Source: Thermodesulfobacteriota bacterium
Lineage (GTDB): Bacteria; Desulfobacterota; GWC2-55-46
NCBI GenBank assembly: GCA_030583865.1
Contig: CP129479.1
Coordinates: forward strand, 2,008,819 to 2,072,818
Direction of reading: 5' to 3'
Length of the DNA stretch: 64,000 nt
Both the position numbers and the translations under genes were made by a program. Within the stretch, counting starts at the first letter, position 1, and the number at the start of each line of letters is the position of its first letter. The notes under the pieces are model-generated. The model had not been told where the DNA came from. It ran no database searches and worked only from the letters and a program-made list of their open reading frames with translations. This document shows positions 8,585 through 17,788 of the stretch, in pieces.

Positions 8585-8785
8585 GATTGCTCCTCCTGTT
8601 ATGGTATGGAAGACGACTTCTTATTATATCTTACCAGGGTCCTTTATTCCACAAAAACAGGCACTTACGTTTTGAGGAATTTGGAGCAAATGAGGATACA
8701 CAAATAAGCCCGAAAAGTCAATCTAAACCGGAGGGAAGCAAGGTGAGATAAAGGGCGGCACAGTGTGCGGAGCGCGCAATTAAAA

Positions 8786-8810
8786 AGGCCTCCCCTTTGG
8801 GGGGAGGCCT
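8786..8810 (-). terminator. Rho-independent terminator after the chemoreceptor gene
   Basis: A perfect 10-bp stem (AGGCCTCCCC 8786-8795, GGGGAGGCCT 8801-8810) with a five-base loop is followed on the minus strand by TTTTTA. It lies 26 bases beyond the stop of the gene at 8836-10716. Confidence 0.85.
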
Positions 8811-8835
8811 CTGGCAAATCGAATTCGGACACTTC

Positions 8836-10716
8836 TTATTTCACGAGGGCGAGCTTCCTTTTCCGCTCTACCGGCCGCTCCTGGACCGAAGGCGCCTCGG
8901 GCTTGTCGCCGTGGGCGGTCTTGAAGAGCGATATCATCTCCTTGAGCCTTGCCGAGAGCTTGGCGAGGTCCACCGCGGCGTCGGCCACGTGCCCCACGTC
9001 GTCCGCCCTGCTCTTCGCCACCTCGGCAACGGCCTCGATGTCGCGGCTTATCTGGCCCGCGGCTGTGGACTGCTGCTCCGAGGCGGTCGCTATCTGCTGG
9101 ACCATCACCGAGACCTGCTCGACCTGGAGGAGTATCTCGTCAAGCGCTGCCCCGGCTTCCTTGGCGTAGCCCGACGCTTCCTCGACGGCCTTGACCTCCT
9201 TGTCGGTGCTCTCTATGGCCTTCTTCGTGTCCTCCTGGATCGCCTTTATCATGACGCTTATTTCCTTGGTGGCAAGGGTCGTCCTCTCGGCGAGCTTCTT
9301 CACCTCGTCCGCGACCACGGCAAAGCCCCTGCCCTGCTCGCCGGCCCTCGCGGCCTCGATCGCAGCGTTCAGCGCAAGCAGGTTCGTCTGGTCGGCGATG
9401 TCGTTGATGACGCCGACTATCTTCCCTATCTCGGCGGAGCGGCTGCCGAGCTTGGATATGGTCTCCGAAGACTCGTTCACTATCGGCACTATGGAGCTCA
9501 TGCCGTTTATGGAATGGGCCACTATGTCCGCGCCCATCCTCGCGGCGCTGCTGGCCTTCTTGGCGGCCTCGGCCGCGCCGTGCGTATTGCCGGCGACCTC
9601 GTTTATGGTGGCCGAGAGCTCCTCGGACGCGGTAGCGACCTGCGCGGTCTTTGCCTTCTGGGCGTCCGTGCCGTTCACTATCTGGGTAGACGAGGCCGAG
9701 AGCTCCTCGGAGGTGACCGCCATCTTGACCGTAGCGTCCTGTATCTCGCCTATCATGCCGTTGAACCTGTCGACGAACGAGTTGAAGCCGCGGGCGAGCT
9801 TGCCCATCTCGTCCTCGCTCTCGACCTTGAGCTTGGCGGAAAAGTCGCCGCCTGATAGCCTGTTGAACCCGGCGAGGAGCGACCTCACGTTCCTTATGAC
9901 GAAAACGGACATGAAGAACGAGAGTATGCCGAGTATTATCGCAAGCCTCACGGCGCCGACCCCGGCGGTCTTCAGGTTATTGGCGACTATGTCCTTCTGT
10001 ATGTCGGCTATCGAGAACTCCATGCTTATCGCGCCGAGGACGTCGCCCTCCCTGGCCATCTTATGGCAGCCGCTCGTGGATGCGCAGCTCTTCTGCGCGA
10101 TATAGGGGATGAGGACCCTGCCCTTGTCGCCGGCGAAATGGTATATCGGCTGGCCTGTCGCGAGCACTTCCCTGTCGAGGTCGTCCTTGGGTACCTCCCT
10201 AGGGTCGGTCTCGCGGACGAGCCTGGCATTCGTTATCTTCTCCTCGGCGTCGGCTATGTAGCCCTTTATGTCCTCTATCTCCTCTTTTATCTCGTCCCTT
10301 TCATCGGGGTCCCTCGCGGCCATGAGGTCGTCCTCAAGGCTTGCGATGTCGTCCTTGAAGGCCTTTATGGCCTCTATCTCCCTGGGGATGAGCTCCTGCT
10401 CGTTCATCATCCTGAAGCCCTCGTCGACCTTGGGGCCCCTTATTATCCTCACGTGCTCGACGCCGCTTATCTCCTTTGACATGGCGTCGAGCATGGAGAA
10501 GCGGATGTCCATCTTGTCCTCGCGCATGAGGGTGTTGAGGGTGGTCCTCACGTTCTCGGCAAAGACGAAGGTCCACTTCTTGATGTCCTTGTACATTATG
10601 TCCTTTTCCTTTTTCATGCTGAACCACACGTCAAAGGCCGTAAGGACCACAAGGGCGGCGCCGATGGTTATCATCACCTTCGCGCCAAGGCTCAAATTCC
10701 GGAACTTTTTCTTCAT
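8836..10716 (-). CDS. Methyl-accepting chemotaxis protein with Cys/His motif in the sensor domain
   Basis: Membrane chemoreceptor of 626 residues. Order: TM1 (about 13-31), periplasmic sensor (32-250) containing a charged coiled-coil stretch (118-161), TM2 (about 252-275), HAMP (about 275-328), then the signalling hairpin with the conserved tip from [20 protein letters not shown] to [18 protein letters not shown] (440-478). The sensor ends with C211-x5-C217-H218 in [11 protein letters not shown] shortly before TM2, the place where related receptors of metal-reducing bacteria carry a CXXCH haem site; the spacing here is not the canonical one. Start has GGAG four bases upstream. Last gene of the cytochrome operon, 14 bases after the tetraheme gene, suggesting it senses redox state or an electron acceptor. 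Confidence 0.9.
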   Translation of the reverse strand: MKKKFRNLSLGAKVMITIGAALVVLTAFDVWFSMKKEKDIMYKDIKKWTFVFAENVRTTLNTLMREDKMDIRFSMLDAMSKEISGVEHVRIIRGPKVDEGFRMMNEQELIPREIEAIKAFKDDIASLEDDLMAARDPDERDEIKEEIEDIKGYIADAEEKITNARLVRETDPREVPKDDLDREVLATGQPIYHFAGDKGRVLIPYIAQKSCASTSGCHKMAREGDVLGAISMEFSIADIQKDIVANNLKTAGVGAVRLAIILGILSFFMSVFVIRNVRSLLAGFNRLSGGDFSAKLKVESEDEMGKLARGFNSFVDRFNGMIGEIQDATVKMAVTSEELSASSTQIVNGTDAQKAKTAQVATASEELSATINEVAGNTHGAAEAAKKASSAARMGADIVAHSINGMSSIVPIVNESSETISKLGSRSAEIGKIVGVINDIADQTNLLALNAAIEAARAGEQGRGFAVVADEVKKLAERTTLATKEISVMIKAIQEDTKKAIESTDKEVKAVEEASGYAKEAGAALDEILLQVEQVSVMVQQIATASEQQSTAAGQISRDIEAVAEVAKSRADDVGHVADAAVDLAKLSARLKEMISLFKTAHGDKPEAPSVQERPVERKRKLALVK

Positions 10717-10730
10717 CGATCTCCCCGGAC

Positions 10731-11297
10731 TCAGTGTTTACCCTCGAGCGGGTAATATTCATGGAAGGCGCGGTTTTTCTTGAGCGCATCCTGCACGTTG
10801 AAATCATCGCTCCTGAAGGGGTTGTCCTTGTGCTTGTGGCACGAGTTGCAGACCTCGGGGTCGAGCGAGCCGTAGAGCTGCCCCGCAGCCATCGCCTCCG
10901 CCCGGGTGAACTTCGTCGTCTTCTCCTTATGGAGCGCCCTGTATTCGCTTCCCGGGCCGTGGCACATCTCGCAGCCCACGCCGGTCATCTTCGGAGTCGA
11001 GGCCGTATTGGCGAAACCGCCGTCCTTCTCGTATCCGGTTGTATGGCATTTGAGGCATTTGGCGTCGTTCCCGTAGTCCTTGTCCGGCTCAAGCCCGGCG
11101 CTCTTCTTCTTTGAGGCTTTCTTCCCCGACTGCAGCAGGTCTACGGCCTTTGAATGCACGCTCCGTTCCCAGTCGGCTATCTCGGATTTATGGCACTTGC
11201 ACCCGTCTACCCCCACGTATTTCGGCGCGGTCTCCGCCTCTGATGCCGAAAGAGTCAACACAAACGCCGCTGATACCACCATGCCCCAGAACCTCAT
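10731..11297 (-). CDS. Tetraheme cytochrome c554-like protein, periplasmic
   Basis: 188 residues with a signal peptide (about 1-22). Three canonical haem c sites are visible: C81LKCH, C109EMCH and C150NSCH. The first expected site, in [17 protein letters not shown], is C33-K-C35-H36, i.e. CX1CH rather than CX2CH. The flanking sequence (YVG...C.CH...W..S.H) matches the cytochrome c554 family, which binds four haems. Lies between the MtrB-like porin gene and the chemoreceptor gene in one operon, so it probably carries electrons in the periplasm to or from the outer-membrane conduit. Whether the first site binds haem is open. Confidence 0.82.
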   Translation of the reverse strand: MRFWGMVVSAAFVLTLSASEAETAPKYVGVDGCKCHKSEIADWERSVHSKAVDLLQSGKKASKKKSAGLEPDKDYGNDAKCLKCHTTGYEKDGGFANTASTPKMTGVGCEMCHGPGSEYRALHKEKTTKFTRAEAMAAGQLYGSLDPEVCNSCHKHKDNPFRSDDFNVQDALKKNRAFHEYYPLEGKH

Positions 11298-11363
11298 CTG
11301 AATCGCGCTCCTTTCAATCCTTGATGATTTTTATTTCTGCTCCATTGCCTGCTGCGCCGGACT

Positions 11364-13391
11364 TCAGCTGCCGAAACGGTATGTCAGGAACAAGAGCGCC
11401 TGGTGCGCCTCGTAGTCCTGGACCGGGCCGCTAAGGGTGATTACGTTGGCGATATCAGCCGAACCCGGGTCTACGACATCGGTCTGCCAGTCGTCGGACC
11501 GGTAGTTCTCATATCTGTACCCGGCACTGAGGCTCAGGTTTTTATCGATATTGTACGTGCCTGTAAGGGCGGCGGAGTGGAGCCTCGTAACAAGGTCCGG
11601 CATAGGCGGGCGGCCAGGCAGGAAGGTCAGTCTCGCGGTGCTCTGTGAATATGAGTAGTCCGTCTTGAATACGAGCCTGTTCTCCAGGAACCCGAAATTG
11701 ACCCCGATACCGGCCGTGTCTATGTCCTCGTCATGGTTTACGGCCCAGTCCAGATTACCGCCCGTCCTGCCGACCTGGCCGGTGTCTATGCGCTCCCTCG
11801 TATAAAAGCCGTAGAAGGCTGCCTCCCTGGAGAACGTCCAGTTGGCGTCAACGGTATAGGTATTCCCTTTCCTAACCTGAAGGCCGAGGGCTGAGTTGTC
11901 GAAATCGTCCTGGAAATACGAAGCCGCCGCTGAAAAGGCGAGGGCCGCCGAAGGCAGGTAGGTAGCGCTTGCGCTCACCTTCGTCCTGTCGCGGTCGGCA
12001 AGGTCGATCTGGAGTATAGTATCCCCCTCCTCGGCCTTCCTTTCGGAATAGGCCACGTTCAGGCCGAGCGACAGGTTACCGAAATACCCGCTCTGTACCC
12101 CTGCCTTCAGGGTATTCTCCCTTGTCTTCTCCGCGTCGCGGTGGGACCTCTTGACGACCTCTTTTTCGTACCCGGCCCTCAAGGTGGTCGCGCCGGAGAG
12201 GAAGTACGAGCCGTCGAGGCTCAAGTTGTTCGAGGTGTAATCGAAAGGCTCGCTGGTCAATGTTGTCGTGGTCACGGTGTTGTCGTTCCGCAGGTATACG
12301 AAAGTCTCCTCGGGCGTCCTGTTGTCGGTCGAGTAGTACCTGTACCTGAGGTTCAGCCCGAGCCTGGGCGCGGGCCTGGAAGCCGCGTTGAAGACCAGCG
12401 TCTTGGTCCTTATCTCGGCCTCCGCGCTCTCCCTGGGCGGGATATTGGCCGGGTCGTTCTCGGGGAGGTTGACCGAAAAGGGCAATAGCTTCTCGTCCTG
12501 CTCCATCATCCCGTACTCGGCGAGGAAGTTCACCCTCGTCGAATAGAACGGAAGGGCCGTGCCGCCGGAAAGGCTGAACCTCTGGTGCCTGTTGTCCGGG
12601 GGCAGGGATATCCTCGCGAAATCAACCGTGGTAAAAGGACTTTCCCATGAAAGCGTCTCGATGCTGTTGTCGAAGTCGGAAAGGAGATAGTCGAACCGGA
12701 TATAAGACGCCTCTTTCTGCCAGTCCAATCCGGCCCTCAACTCGTCAACCCTGTAATCGACAGGCTCCGGCAGGATCACTCCTCTTGCGCTGGCTGGGCT
12801 GCCGGACGTACCGACGGTGCCGCCGATTGATTTCAGGCCTTCCTTGTCCTCCCTGGAGACCGCAAGCGAGTAACCGAACCCGCTCCGAAGCCTCTCGGAG
12901 AAGCCAAGCGCAGCCTTCTTCCTTTTCAGCTCAAGCTTTACGTCCTGAAGGTTATCTCCGATGTTGGTCAGGGCGGGTGTGTTGGTGCCTCGTACAAAGC
13001 CTGCAGGCAGCGTAAGGTTTGAACTCCCCACGCCGTCGAAGAACGTCCTGCTGTTATTGGATATGAGCCTTGGCGTCTGGCTGAACGATATGAACGAATC
13101 GAACCTCCCGAACTGCCCGCCCCTCAGGAAGAGCTCCCTGCTGTCGAGCCCGATGTCACTGGCAGCGAACTCGAGATAATAGGGCCCGCTGTAGCGCCCG
13201 ATATCCGCGCTCCCCAGGAGATACGCGCCGTCCTTTGCAAGCCCGGAGTATTCCCCGAACTTGTATGACTCGTTGTCGATATCGAGGATGCCGACCCCGA
13301 TCGAAGCCGAACCGGCAAGCTCTGCCCCGCTTGAGTCGGCAGGAGCCGCGAGAAGGGCGGCGACTGCGGCGATATAAAGGAATCTTTTCAT
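11364..13391 (-). CDS. MtrB/PioB-family outer-membrane beta-barrel of an electron conduit
   Basis: 675 residues from ATG 13391, with a signal peptide (MKRFLYIAAVAALLAAPADS) and then alternating-polarity strands throughout, ending in LLFLTYRFGS. Size, N-terminal region (NNSRTFFDGVG, LPAGFVRGTN) and the neighbouring decaheme gene fit the MtrB/PioB family, which forms the barrel around a decaheme cytochrome. No cysteine is visible, unlike Shewanella MtrB, which has an N-terminal CXXC. The frame is open to 13526, but that would add 45 residues without signal character and overlap the upstream gene. Confidence 0.8.
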   Translation of the reverse strand: MKRFLYIAAVAALLAAPADSSGAELAGSASIGVGILDIDNESYKFGEYSGLAKDGAYLLGSADIGRYSGPYYLEFAASDIGLDSRELFLRGGQFGRFDSFISFSQTPRLISNNSRTFFDGVGSSNLTLPAGFVRGTNTPALTNIGDNLQDVKLELKRKKAALGFSERLRSGFGYSLAVSREDKEGLKSIGGTVGTSGSPASARGVILPEPVDYRVDELRAGLDWQKEASYIRFDYLLSDFDNSIETLSWESPFTTVDFARISLPPDNRHQRFSLSGGTALPFYSTRVNFLAEYGMMEQDEKLLPFSVNLPENDPANIPPRESAEAEIRTKTLVFNAASRPAPRLGLNLRYRYYSTDNRTPEETFVYLRNDNTVTTTTLTSEPFDYTSNNLSLDGSYFLSGATTLRAGYEKEVVKRSHRDAEKTRENTLKAGVQSGYFGNLSLGLNVAYSERKAEEGDTILQIDLADRDRTKVSASATYLPSAALAFSAAASYFQDDFDNSALGLQVRKGNTYTVDANWTFSREAAFYGFYTRERIDTGQVGRTGGNLDWAVNHDEDIDTAGIGVNFGFLENRLVFKTDYSYSQSTARLTFLPGRPPMPDLVTRLHSAALTGTYNIDKNLSLSAGYRYENYRSDDWQTDVVDPGSADIANVITLSGPVQDYEAHQALLFLTYRFGS

Positions 13392-13416
13392 CTCAGGCCT
13401 TTTCCTCCAGCTTCGG

Positions 13417-14292
13417 TTACCTCTGGAACCTTGCTCCAGAAGGATGGTTTGAGCCGTGCACCTGGCTGTGGCAATTGAGGCAACCTTTTCCGGCAAGCTG
13501 TTGCGCTGTAAGATTGCCGCCGTCATACCTGTTTCGCGGATGGCTGCCCAGAGTGGTGTGGCACGTCTGGCAAAGGTACGGGTTCTTTATCTTGAGGAGC
13601 GATTCGAAGTTCGACCCGTGCGGGTCGTGGCAGTTCGCGCAGTTCTCCCTAACGGGCGGGTGCTCCCATATCACGGGCCCGCGCTTCTCCTGGTGGCAGG
13701 CGTAGCAGTTCTCGTTCACGGACGCCTGCCTCAGAGCGCTCGGTCCCGGGCCGCCGTGGGGGTTGTGGCAGTTATTGCAGGTCATCTTCCCTTCACGGAG
13801 CGGCATGTGGGAAGTCCTCTGGAGCTGCGCCCTCCTCTCCTGGTGGCAGGCGAAGCATACGTCCATCGCGGGCCTCGCCTCCTCGGCGTGTATCTTGTGG
13901 CAGGACGCGCACCTCATGCCCGAGAGTTCGTGCCGGCTCCCTTTCCAGAAGCCCCTTTCGCCGTTCTCGTGGCAGGCGAGGCACCTTGCGTTAGCCTCGG
14001 TCGGAATGCCCTTTTCCGGCCTGAAGTTCTGTATCCTCAGGTCGAGGTCCTCCCTGTCCACGGCGTCTATATGCTCGGCGCCGGGACCGTGGCAGGCCTC
14101 GCAACCCCTGGCCTGGAGCTCGCCGTTGGGGGCCGAGGTAAATACCCTCCCGTGCCTGTCCTTCGCGTATTCCGCCCTTATCTCCTTGTGGCAGGCGTAA
14201 CATTCCCTTTCACCGACATATCCGCCGTTGTCAGCGGCGTATGCCGGGGATATGGCGAGAAACAAGATGGCGACATAGAACAACCTGAGCAT
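13417..14292 (-). CDS. Decaheme c-type cytochrome, MtrA/DmsE/PioA-like
   Basis: 291 residues from ATG 14292 (GGGGGGAAG just upstream), with signal peptide MLRLFYVAILFLAISPAYA. Exactly ten CXXCH sites: C31, C64, C104, C128, C146, C172, C196, C218, C241 and C271. The even spacing and the repeated CHNPHG/CHDPHG motifs match the MtrA/DmsE family, whose members thread an MtrB barrel and move electrons across the outer membrane. First gene of the four-gene operon, upstream of the barrel gene. No outer-surface MtrC- or OmcA-type cytochrome is present in the window. Confidence 0.9.
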   Translation of the reverse strand: MLRLFYVAILFLAISPAYAADNGGYVGERECYACHKEIRAEYAKDRHGRVFTSAPNGELQARGCEACHGPGAEHIDAVDREDLDLRIQNFRPEKGIPTEANARCLACHENGERGFWKGSRHELSGMRCASCHKIHAEEARPAMDVCFACHQERRAQLQRTSHMPLREGKMTCNNCHNPHGGPGPSALRQASVNENCYACHQEKRGPVIWEHPPVRENCANCHDPHGSNFESLLKIKNPYLCQTCHTTLGSHPRNRYDGGNLTAQQLAGKGCLNCHSQVHGSNHPSGARFQR

Positions 14293-14379
14293 GACTTCCC
14301 CCCGAGCCTGTTTCTTTCCTTGCTTATCGTCCGGCGTCCTGGAAACTTTATTCTTTTTCACAACCAGGCGCATTTTCCC

Positions 14380-14419
14380 CTGATTTGACAATCAGATAAC
14401 ATATGTTTAAATCGATTTA
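14380..14419. promoter_or_regulatory. Three consecutive palindromes between divergent operons
   Basis: In the gap between the cytochrome operon and the DUF2267 gene lie CTGATT-tgac-AATCAG (14380-14395), AACATATGTT (14398-14407) and TAAATCGATTTA (14408-14419), each a perfect inverted repeat. They cover the candidate plus-strand promoter. They may be operator sites; the regulator is unknown. Confidence 0.4.
14385..14412 (+). promoter_or_regulatory. Candidate sigma70 promoter of the DUF2267 gene
   Basis: TTGACA (14385-14390), 16-nt spacer, TTAAAT (14407-14412), about 50 bases before the ATG at 14465. Confidence 0.5.
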
Positions 14420-14464
14420 GAAGCGGTAATTATTCCCCTGATCCTCATTCAAAGAGAGGGCTTT

Positions 14465-14845
14465 ATGGAGTACGTACGGTTCATAGACGAGGTAAAAAAA
14501 TTCGACTTCATAGGAAGCGAGGAGCGGGCCGATTCCCTCGTCAAGGCGGTCCTCGGCATTCTCGCAAGCTCGGTTGACGAAGAAACGGCGCGCAAATTCA
14601 CCGAAAGGCTTCCGGACCCGCTTACGTTCGAAAAGCTCCGGGGCCATCAGGCGAGGCCCGTCGAAATAACCATGGAGGAGTTCTTTTCCGAGATAGGCGC
14701 GCAGTTCAAGATTAACCCTGACGAGGCCAAGACGGCTGTGGACGCCGTCTTCCACCTTGTAAAAGAGGCGGTGGGTGCCCCTACGCTCTCTGAAGTGGAA
14801 TACTCCATGCCTCCGGACGTGGCCGAGGAACTCGAGGCGGCCTGA
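14465..14845 (+). CDS. DUF2267 domain protein
   Basis: 126 residues, soluble, mostly helical, with no signal peptide. The pattern DSLVKAVLGILASSVDEETARKF...LP...L, then EFF..IG......P.EA...V.AVFHLVKEAV, matches the two-repeat DUF2267 family, whose function is unknown. GAGAGGG four bases before the ATG supports the start. It is divergent from the cytochrome operon and is followed at 48 bases by a dehydrogenase gene. Confidence 0.7.
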   Translation: MEYVRFIDEVKKFDFIGSEERADSLVKAVLGILASSVDEETARKFTERLPDPLTFEKLRGHQARPVEITMEEFFSEIGAQFKINPDEAKTAVDAVFHLVKEAVGAPTLSEVEYSMPPDVAEELEAA

Positions 14846-14893
14846 GCGCCCTCCTCCCCGCCACCTGGGCGCCTTTACGAACGGCGAGTCCCC

Positions 14894-15901
14894 ATGAAGA
14901 TAATCTTCTTTGAGACAGGGCCGTGGGAGGAAAAGGCGCTTGAAGGGCTTTCCGGGCATGAGGTCGTGTTCAGCGCCGAGCCGCTTACCGTCGAAAACGC
15001 CGGGCTCGCTTCGGGCGCCGAGGTCGTATCCGCCTCCATATACTCGAATCTCTCATCCGGGGTGCTGGAAAAGCTCGACCGCCTCGGCATGGTGGCCGTC
15101 CGCTCGGTCGGGTATGACAACGTGGACGTGGGCTATTGCCTCAAGCGCGGCATCGTGGTCTCCCGGGTGCCAGAGTACGGCGGGAACACTGTAGCCGAGT
15201 TCACCCTCGCGCTCATGCTCGCGGCGAGCAGGAAGGTGGTCCGGGCGGCTGCCAGGGCCAGGGAGGGGGATTTTTCGCTCGCGGGCCTGAACGGGTTCGA
15301 CCTGGCCGGGCGCGTCCTGGGCGTCATAGGGACCGGGAGGATAGGGAAGCAGGTTATAAAATACGCCGGGTGCATGGGCATGGAGGCGGTCGCGTTCAGC
15401 AGGACGAGGTACGCGGACCTCGAAAGGGAGCTGGGCTTCAGGTATACGGGGTTCCGCGAGCTCCTCTCCCTCTCCGATATCGTCTCGCTCCACGTGCCAG
15501 CCACTCCCCAGACCCGGGGCATGCTCTCCGACGGCGAGTTCGCGGCAATGAAGAAAGGCGCGGTGCTCGTAAACACATCGAGGGGTGAGGTAGTGGACAC
15601 AAAGGCGCTCCTCCGGGCCCTCGCGTCAGGAAGGGTTTCGGCGGCGGCGCTCGACGTGCTGCCCCGCGAAAAGACACTGAGGAGCGAACCGGAGATGCTC
15701 CGCGCCGCATGCGAGGGGTGCGAAGACCCGGAGGGGCTGCTCGCGGCTGAGGCGCTCCTTCGCCACAGGAACGTGATCGCAACCCCGCATATCGCCTTCT
15801 TCACGGACGAGGCCATGAGGCGCGCCCTGGAGGTCACCATCGAGAACATAGCCTCCTATATAAAGGGACAGCCCGTCAACTCGGTAACCCGGGCCGCTTG
15901 A
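14894..15901 (+). CDS. D-2-hydroxyacid dehydrogenase, D-lactate dehydrogenase-like
   Basis: 335 residues with the NAD-binding GVIGTGRIGKQ (143-153) and the catalytic triad of the family: R230 in NTSRG, E259 in LPREK and H299 in ATPHIAFF. Together with the N-terminal half (SVGYDNVD at 71-78) this points to the LdhA-like branch that reduces pyruvate to D-lactate, though other 2-oxoacids are possible. Cytosolic. Only three bases separate it from the GH15 gene, so the two are probably cotranscribed. Confidence 0.85.
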   Translation: MKIIFFETGPWEEKALEGLSGHEVVFSAEPLTVENAGLASGAEVVSASIYSNLSSGVLEKLDRLGMVAVRSVGYDNVDVGYCLKRGIVVSRVPEYGGNTVAEFTLALMLAASRKVVRAAARAREGDFSLAGLNGFDLAGRVLGVIGTGRIGKQVIKYAGCMGMEAVAFSRTRYADLERELGFRYTGFRELLSLSDIVSLHVPATPQTRGMLSDGEFAAMKKGAVLVNTSRGEVVDTKALLRALASGRVSAAALDVLPREKTLRSEPEMLRAACEGCEDPEGLLAAEALLRHRNVIATPHIAFFTDEAMRRALEVTIENIASYIKGQPVNSVTRAA

Positions 15902-15904
15902 CCC

Positions 15905-17728
15905 ATGTACAAGAAGATATCTGATTACGGCGTAATCGGGAACTTCCACTCCCTCGCGCTGATAGGGCTCGACGGCTCGATAGACTGGCTCTGCCTCCCC
16001 CACCTCTATTCCCCCAGCATCTTCGGCGCGCTCCTGGATTCCGAAAAGGGCGGCTACTTCTCCGTGACCCCTGAGGGCGAGTACGACTCCACGGCCGAAT
16101 ACCTGGAAAACACGAACATACTCTCGACCTGTTTCAGGACCCGGCAGGGAGAGGCTACCCTTACCGACTTCATGACCGTGCCGTTCGGGCCGGAGGAGGA
16201 AAGAAAGAAGGAGCGGCATGAGCTCTACAGGCGTATCGAGGTAGTCAAGGGGGGAATGGAATTCCGCGTGCGCTTTGAGCCGCGGCTCGATTACGGAAGG
16301 GCCGCTGCAAAAATCAGCGGCATTGACTGCACGGTAAAGGCCGTGGCCGGGCGGGATAGTATTCATCTCGAGGCCACCAGGCCTCTTGAGATCCTCGGAG
16401 ACAGGGCCGAAGGCGCCTGGGTCGTGAGGGAGGGCGAGACGGCCTGGCTCCATATGAGATACGGCATCGGCATAGAGGGCGGCTTCGACGCCGCGAAGGC
16501 CGAACGGGCGCTCGACCAGTCTGCCAGGTACTGGAGGATATGGGCCAAGAAGAGCGAGACCGGGGTCAGGGTGGACCTCGGGCCCTACAAGGAGATGATA
16601 ATGCGCTCGGCCCTCATATTGAAGCTCCTCTATTTCTACCCGAAAGGGACGATGGCGGCCGCGGCCACGACCTCGCTCCCCGAAGTGGTCCGGGGCGTAA
16701 GGAACTGGGACTACAGGCACGCGTGGCTCAGGGACACGTTCTTCACCCTGGAGGCGCTCTTCAACATAGGGCACGGCGAGGAGGCGCACGGGTACTTCGG
16801 CTGGATAGAGGAGCTTGTGATGAAGTACGGCCCGGCAATCCAGAGCGTATACGGCCTGAACGGCGAAAAGGACCTGCCTGAATGCGAGCTCGGCCATCTG
16901 GACGGGTACAAGGGCTCGAGGCCGGTACGCATAGGCAACAACGCGGCTCTGCAGCGCCAGAACGATATCTACGGGGATATACTCAATGCCGTGCACAAGC
17001 ACGCGGAGCTCACCGGCGAACTCAACCCGAGGCTGTGGCCGTCGCTACGGAGCATCTGCGATTTCGCCGCCGAAAGCTGGCGCGACAAGGACTACGGCAT
17101 ATGGGAGATGAAGAGCGGGCCGCACCATTTCACGTATTCGAAGGTAATGTGCTGGACCGCGCTCGAAAGGGGCATCAGGCTCGCCGAGAGCTACGGCCTT
17201 AACGGCGACACCAGGGGATGGAAGGACGAGGCGGGCGAGATAAGGCGCGACATAATGGAAAATGGCTGGGACGAGGGCAGGCTGGCGTTCGTCCAGCACT
17301 ATGAGACCGACCGCATGGACGCGAGCAGCCTCCTGATACCGATGGTGGGCTTCCTGCCATTCGACGACCCAAGGGTAATATCGACGGTCGAGGCGACGAA
17401 GCGCGAGCTATCGTTCAATGATTGCTTCTTTTACAGGTACAAGACCGACGACGGGCTCCCCGGAGAGGAAGGCGCATTCCTCATCTGCTCCTTCTGGTAC
17501 ATCGACTACCTTATCGCCAGGTGGAGGCTCGAGGAGGCGGAGACGTATCTCAGGAGGACCGAGACGGTCTCGAACCACCTAGGCCTTTTCTCGGAGGAGT
17601 ACGATTTCAAATGGATGGAGCCGCTGGGGAATTTCCCCCAGGCGTACACGCACCTCGGCTATATAAACTCGGTGCTCGCTCTCAGGAAGGCCAGGGCGGC
17701 CCTCAAAAGGGCCGGGCCTGTGGTTTGA
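15905..17728 (+). CDS. Glycoside hydrolase family 15 (glucoamylase/trehalase-like)
   Basis: 607 residues, no signal peptide. The N-terminal domain (DYGVIGNFHSLALIGLDGSIDWLCLP) is the trehalase-like beta-sandwich domain of GH15; the catalytic (alpha/alpha)6 barrel shows NWDYRHAWLRDTFFTLEAL and a C-terminal LFSEEYD followed by PLGNFPQAYTHLGYI, where the general base of GH15 sits. Expected reaction: release of glucose from alpha-glucans or trehalose inside the cell. The lactate-dehydrogenase-like gene upstream and the GMC oxidoreductase downstream suggest a sugar-use unit. Substrate cannot be decided by reading. Confidence 0.9.
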   Translation: MYKKISDYGVIGNFHSLALIGLDGSIDWLCLPHLYSPSIFGALLDSEKGGYFSVTPEGEYDSTAEYLENTNILSTCFRTRQGEATLTDFMTVPFGPEEERKKERHELYRRIEVVKGGMEFRVRFEPRLDYGRAAAKISGIDCTVKAVAGRDSIHLEATRPLEILGDRAEGAWVVREGETAWLHMRYGIGIEGGFDAAKAERALDQSARYWRIWAKKSETGVRVDLGPYKEMIMRSALILKLLYFYPKGTMAAAATTSLPEVVRGVRNWDYRHAWLRDTFFTLEALFNIGHGEEAHGYFGWIEELVMKYGPAIQSVYGLNGEKDLPECELGHLDGYKGSRPVRIGNNAALQRQNDIYGDILNAVHKHAELTGELNPRLWPSLRSICDFAAESWRDKDYGIWEMKSGPHHFTYSKVMCWTALERGIRLAESYGLNGDTRGWKDEAGEIRRDIMENGWDEGRLAFVQHYETDRMDASSLLIPMVGFLPFDDPRVISTVEATKRELSFNDCFFYRYKTDDGLPGEEGAFLICSFWYIDYLIARWRLEEAETYLRRTETVSNHLGLFSEEYDFKWMEPLGNFPQAYTHLGYINSVLALRKARAALKRAGPVV

Positions 17729-17788
17729 CACCGGTTCAAGTGGTGCTTTACTTGAATCATGGCCTGCCATCCAGGCGCGGAGACTGTC

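Noticed and set aside
13456-14388. 310-codon open frame on the plus strand opposite the decaheme gene
   Set aside because: Mirror of the CXXCH-rich gene; no signal peptide or domain, and it would conflict with a certain cytochrome.
15626-17002. 458-codon open frame on the minus strand opposite the GH15 gene
   Set aside because: It overlaps a clear GH15 enzyme and the end of a dehydrogenase, shows no family motif, and arises from the GC-rich codon pattern of the real genes.
17736-17757. TTCAAGT...ACTTGAA inverted repeat after the GH15 gene
   Set aside because: Only seven base pairs with low GC and no T-run; too weak for a terminator call.
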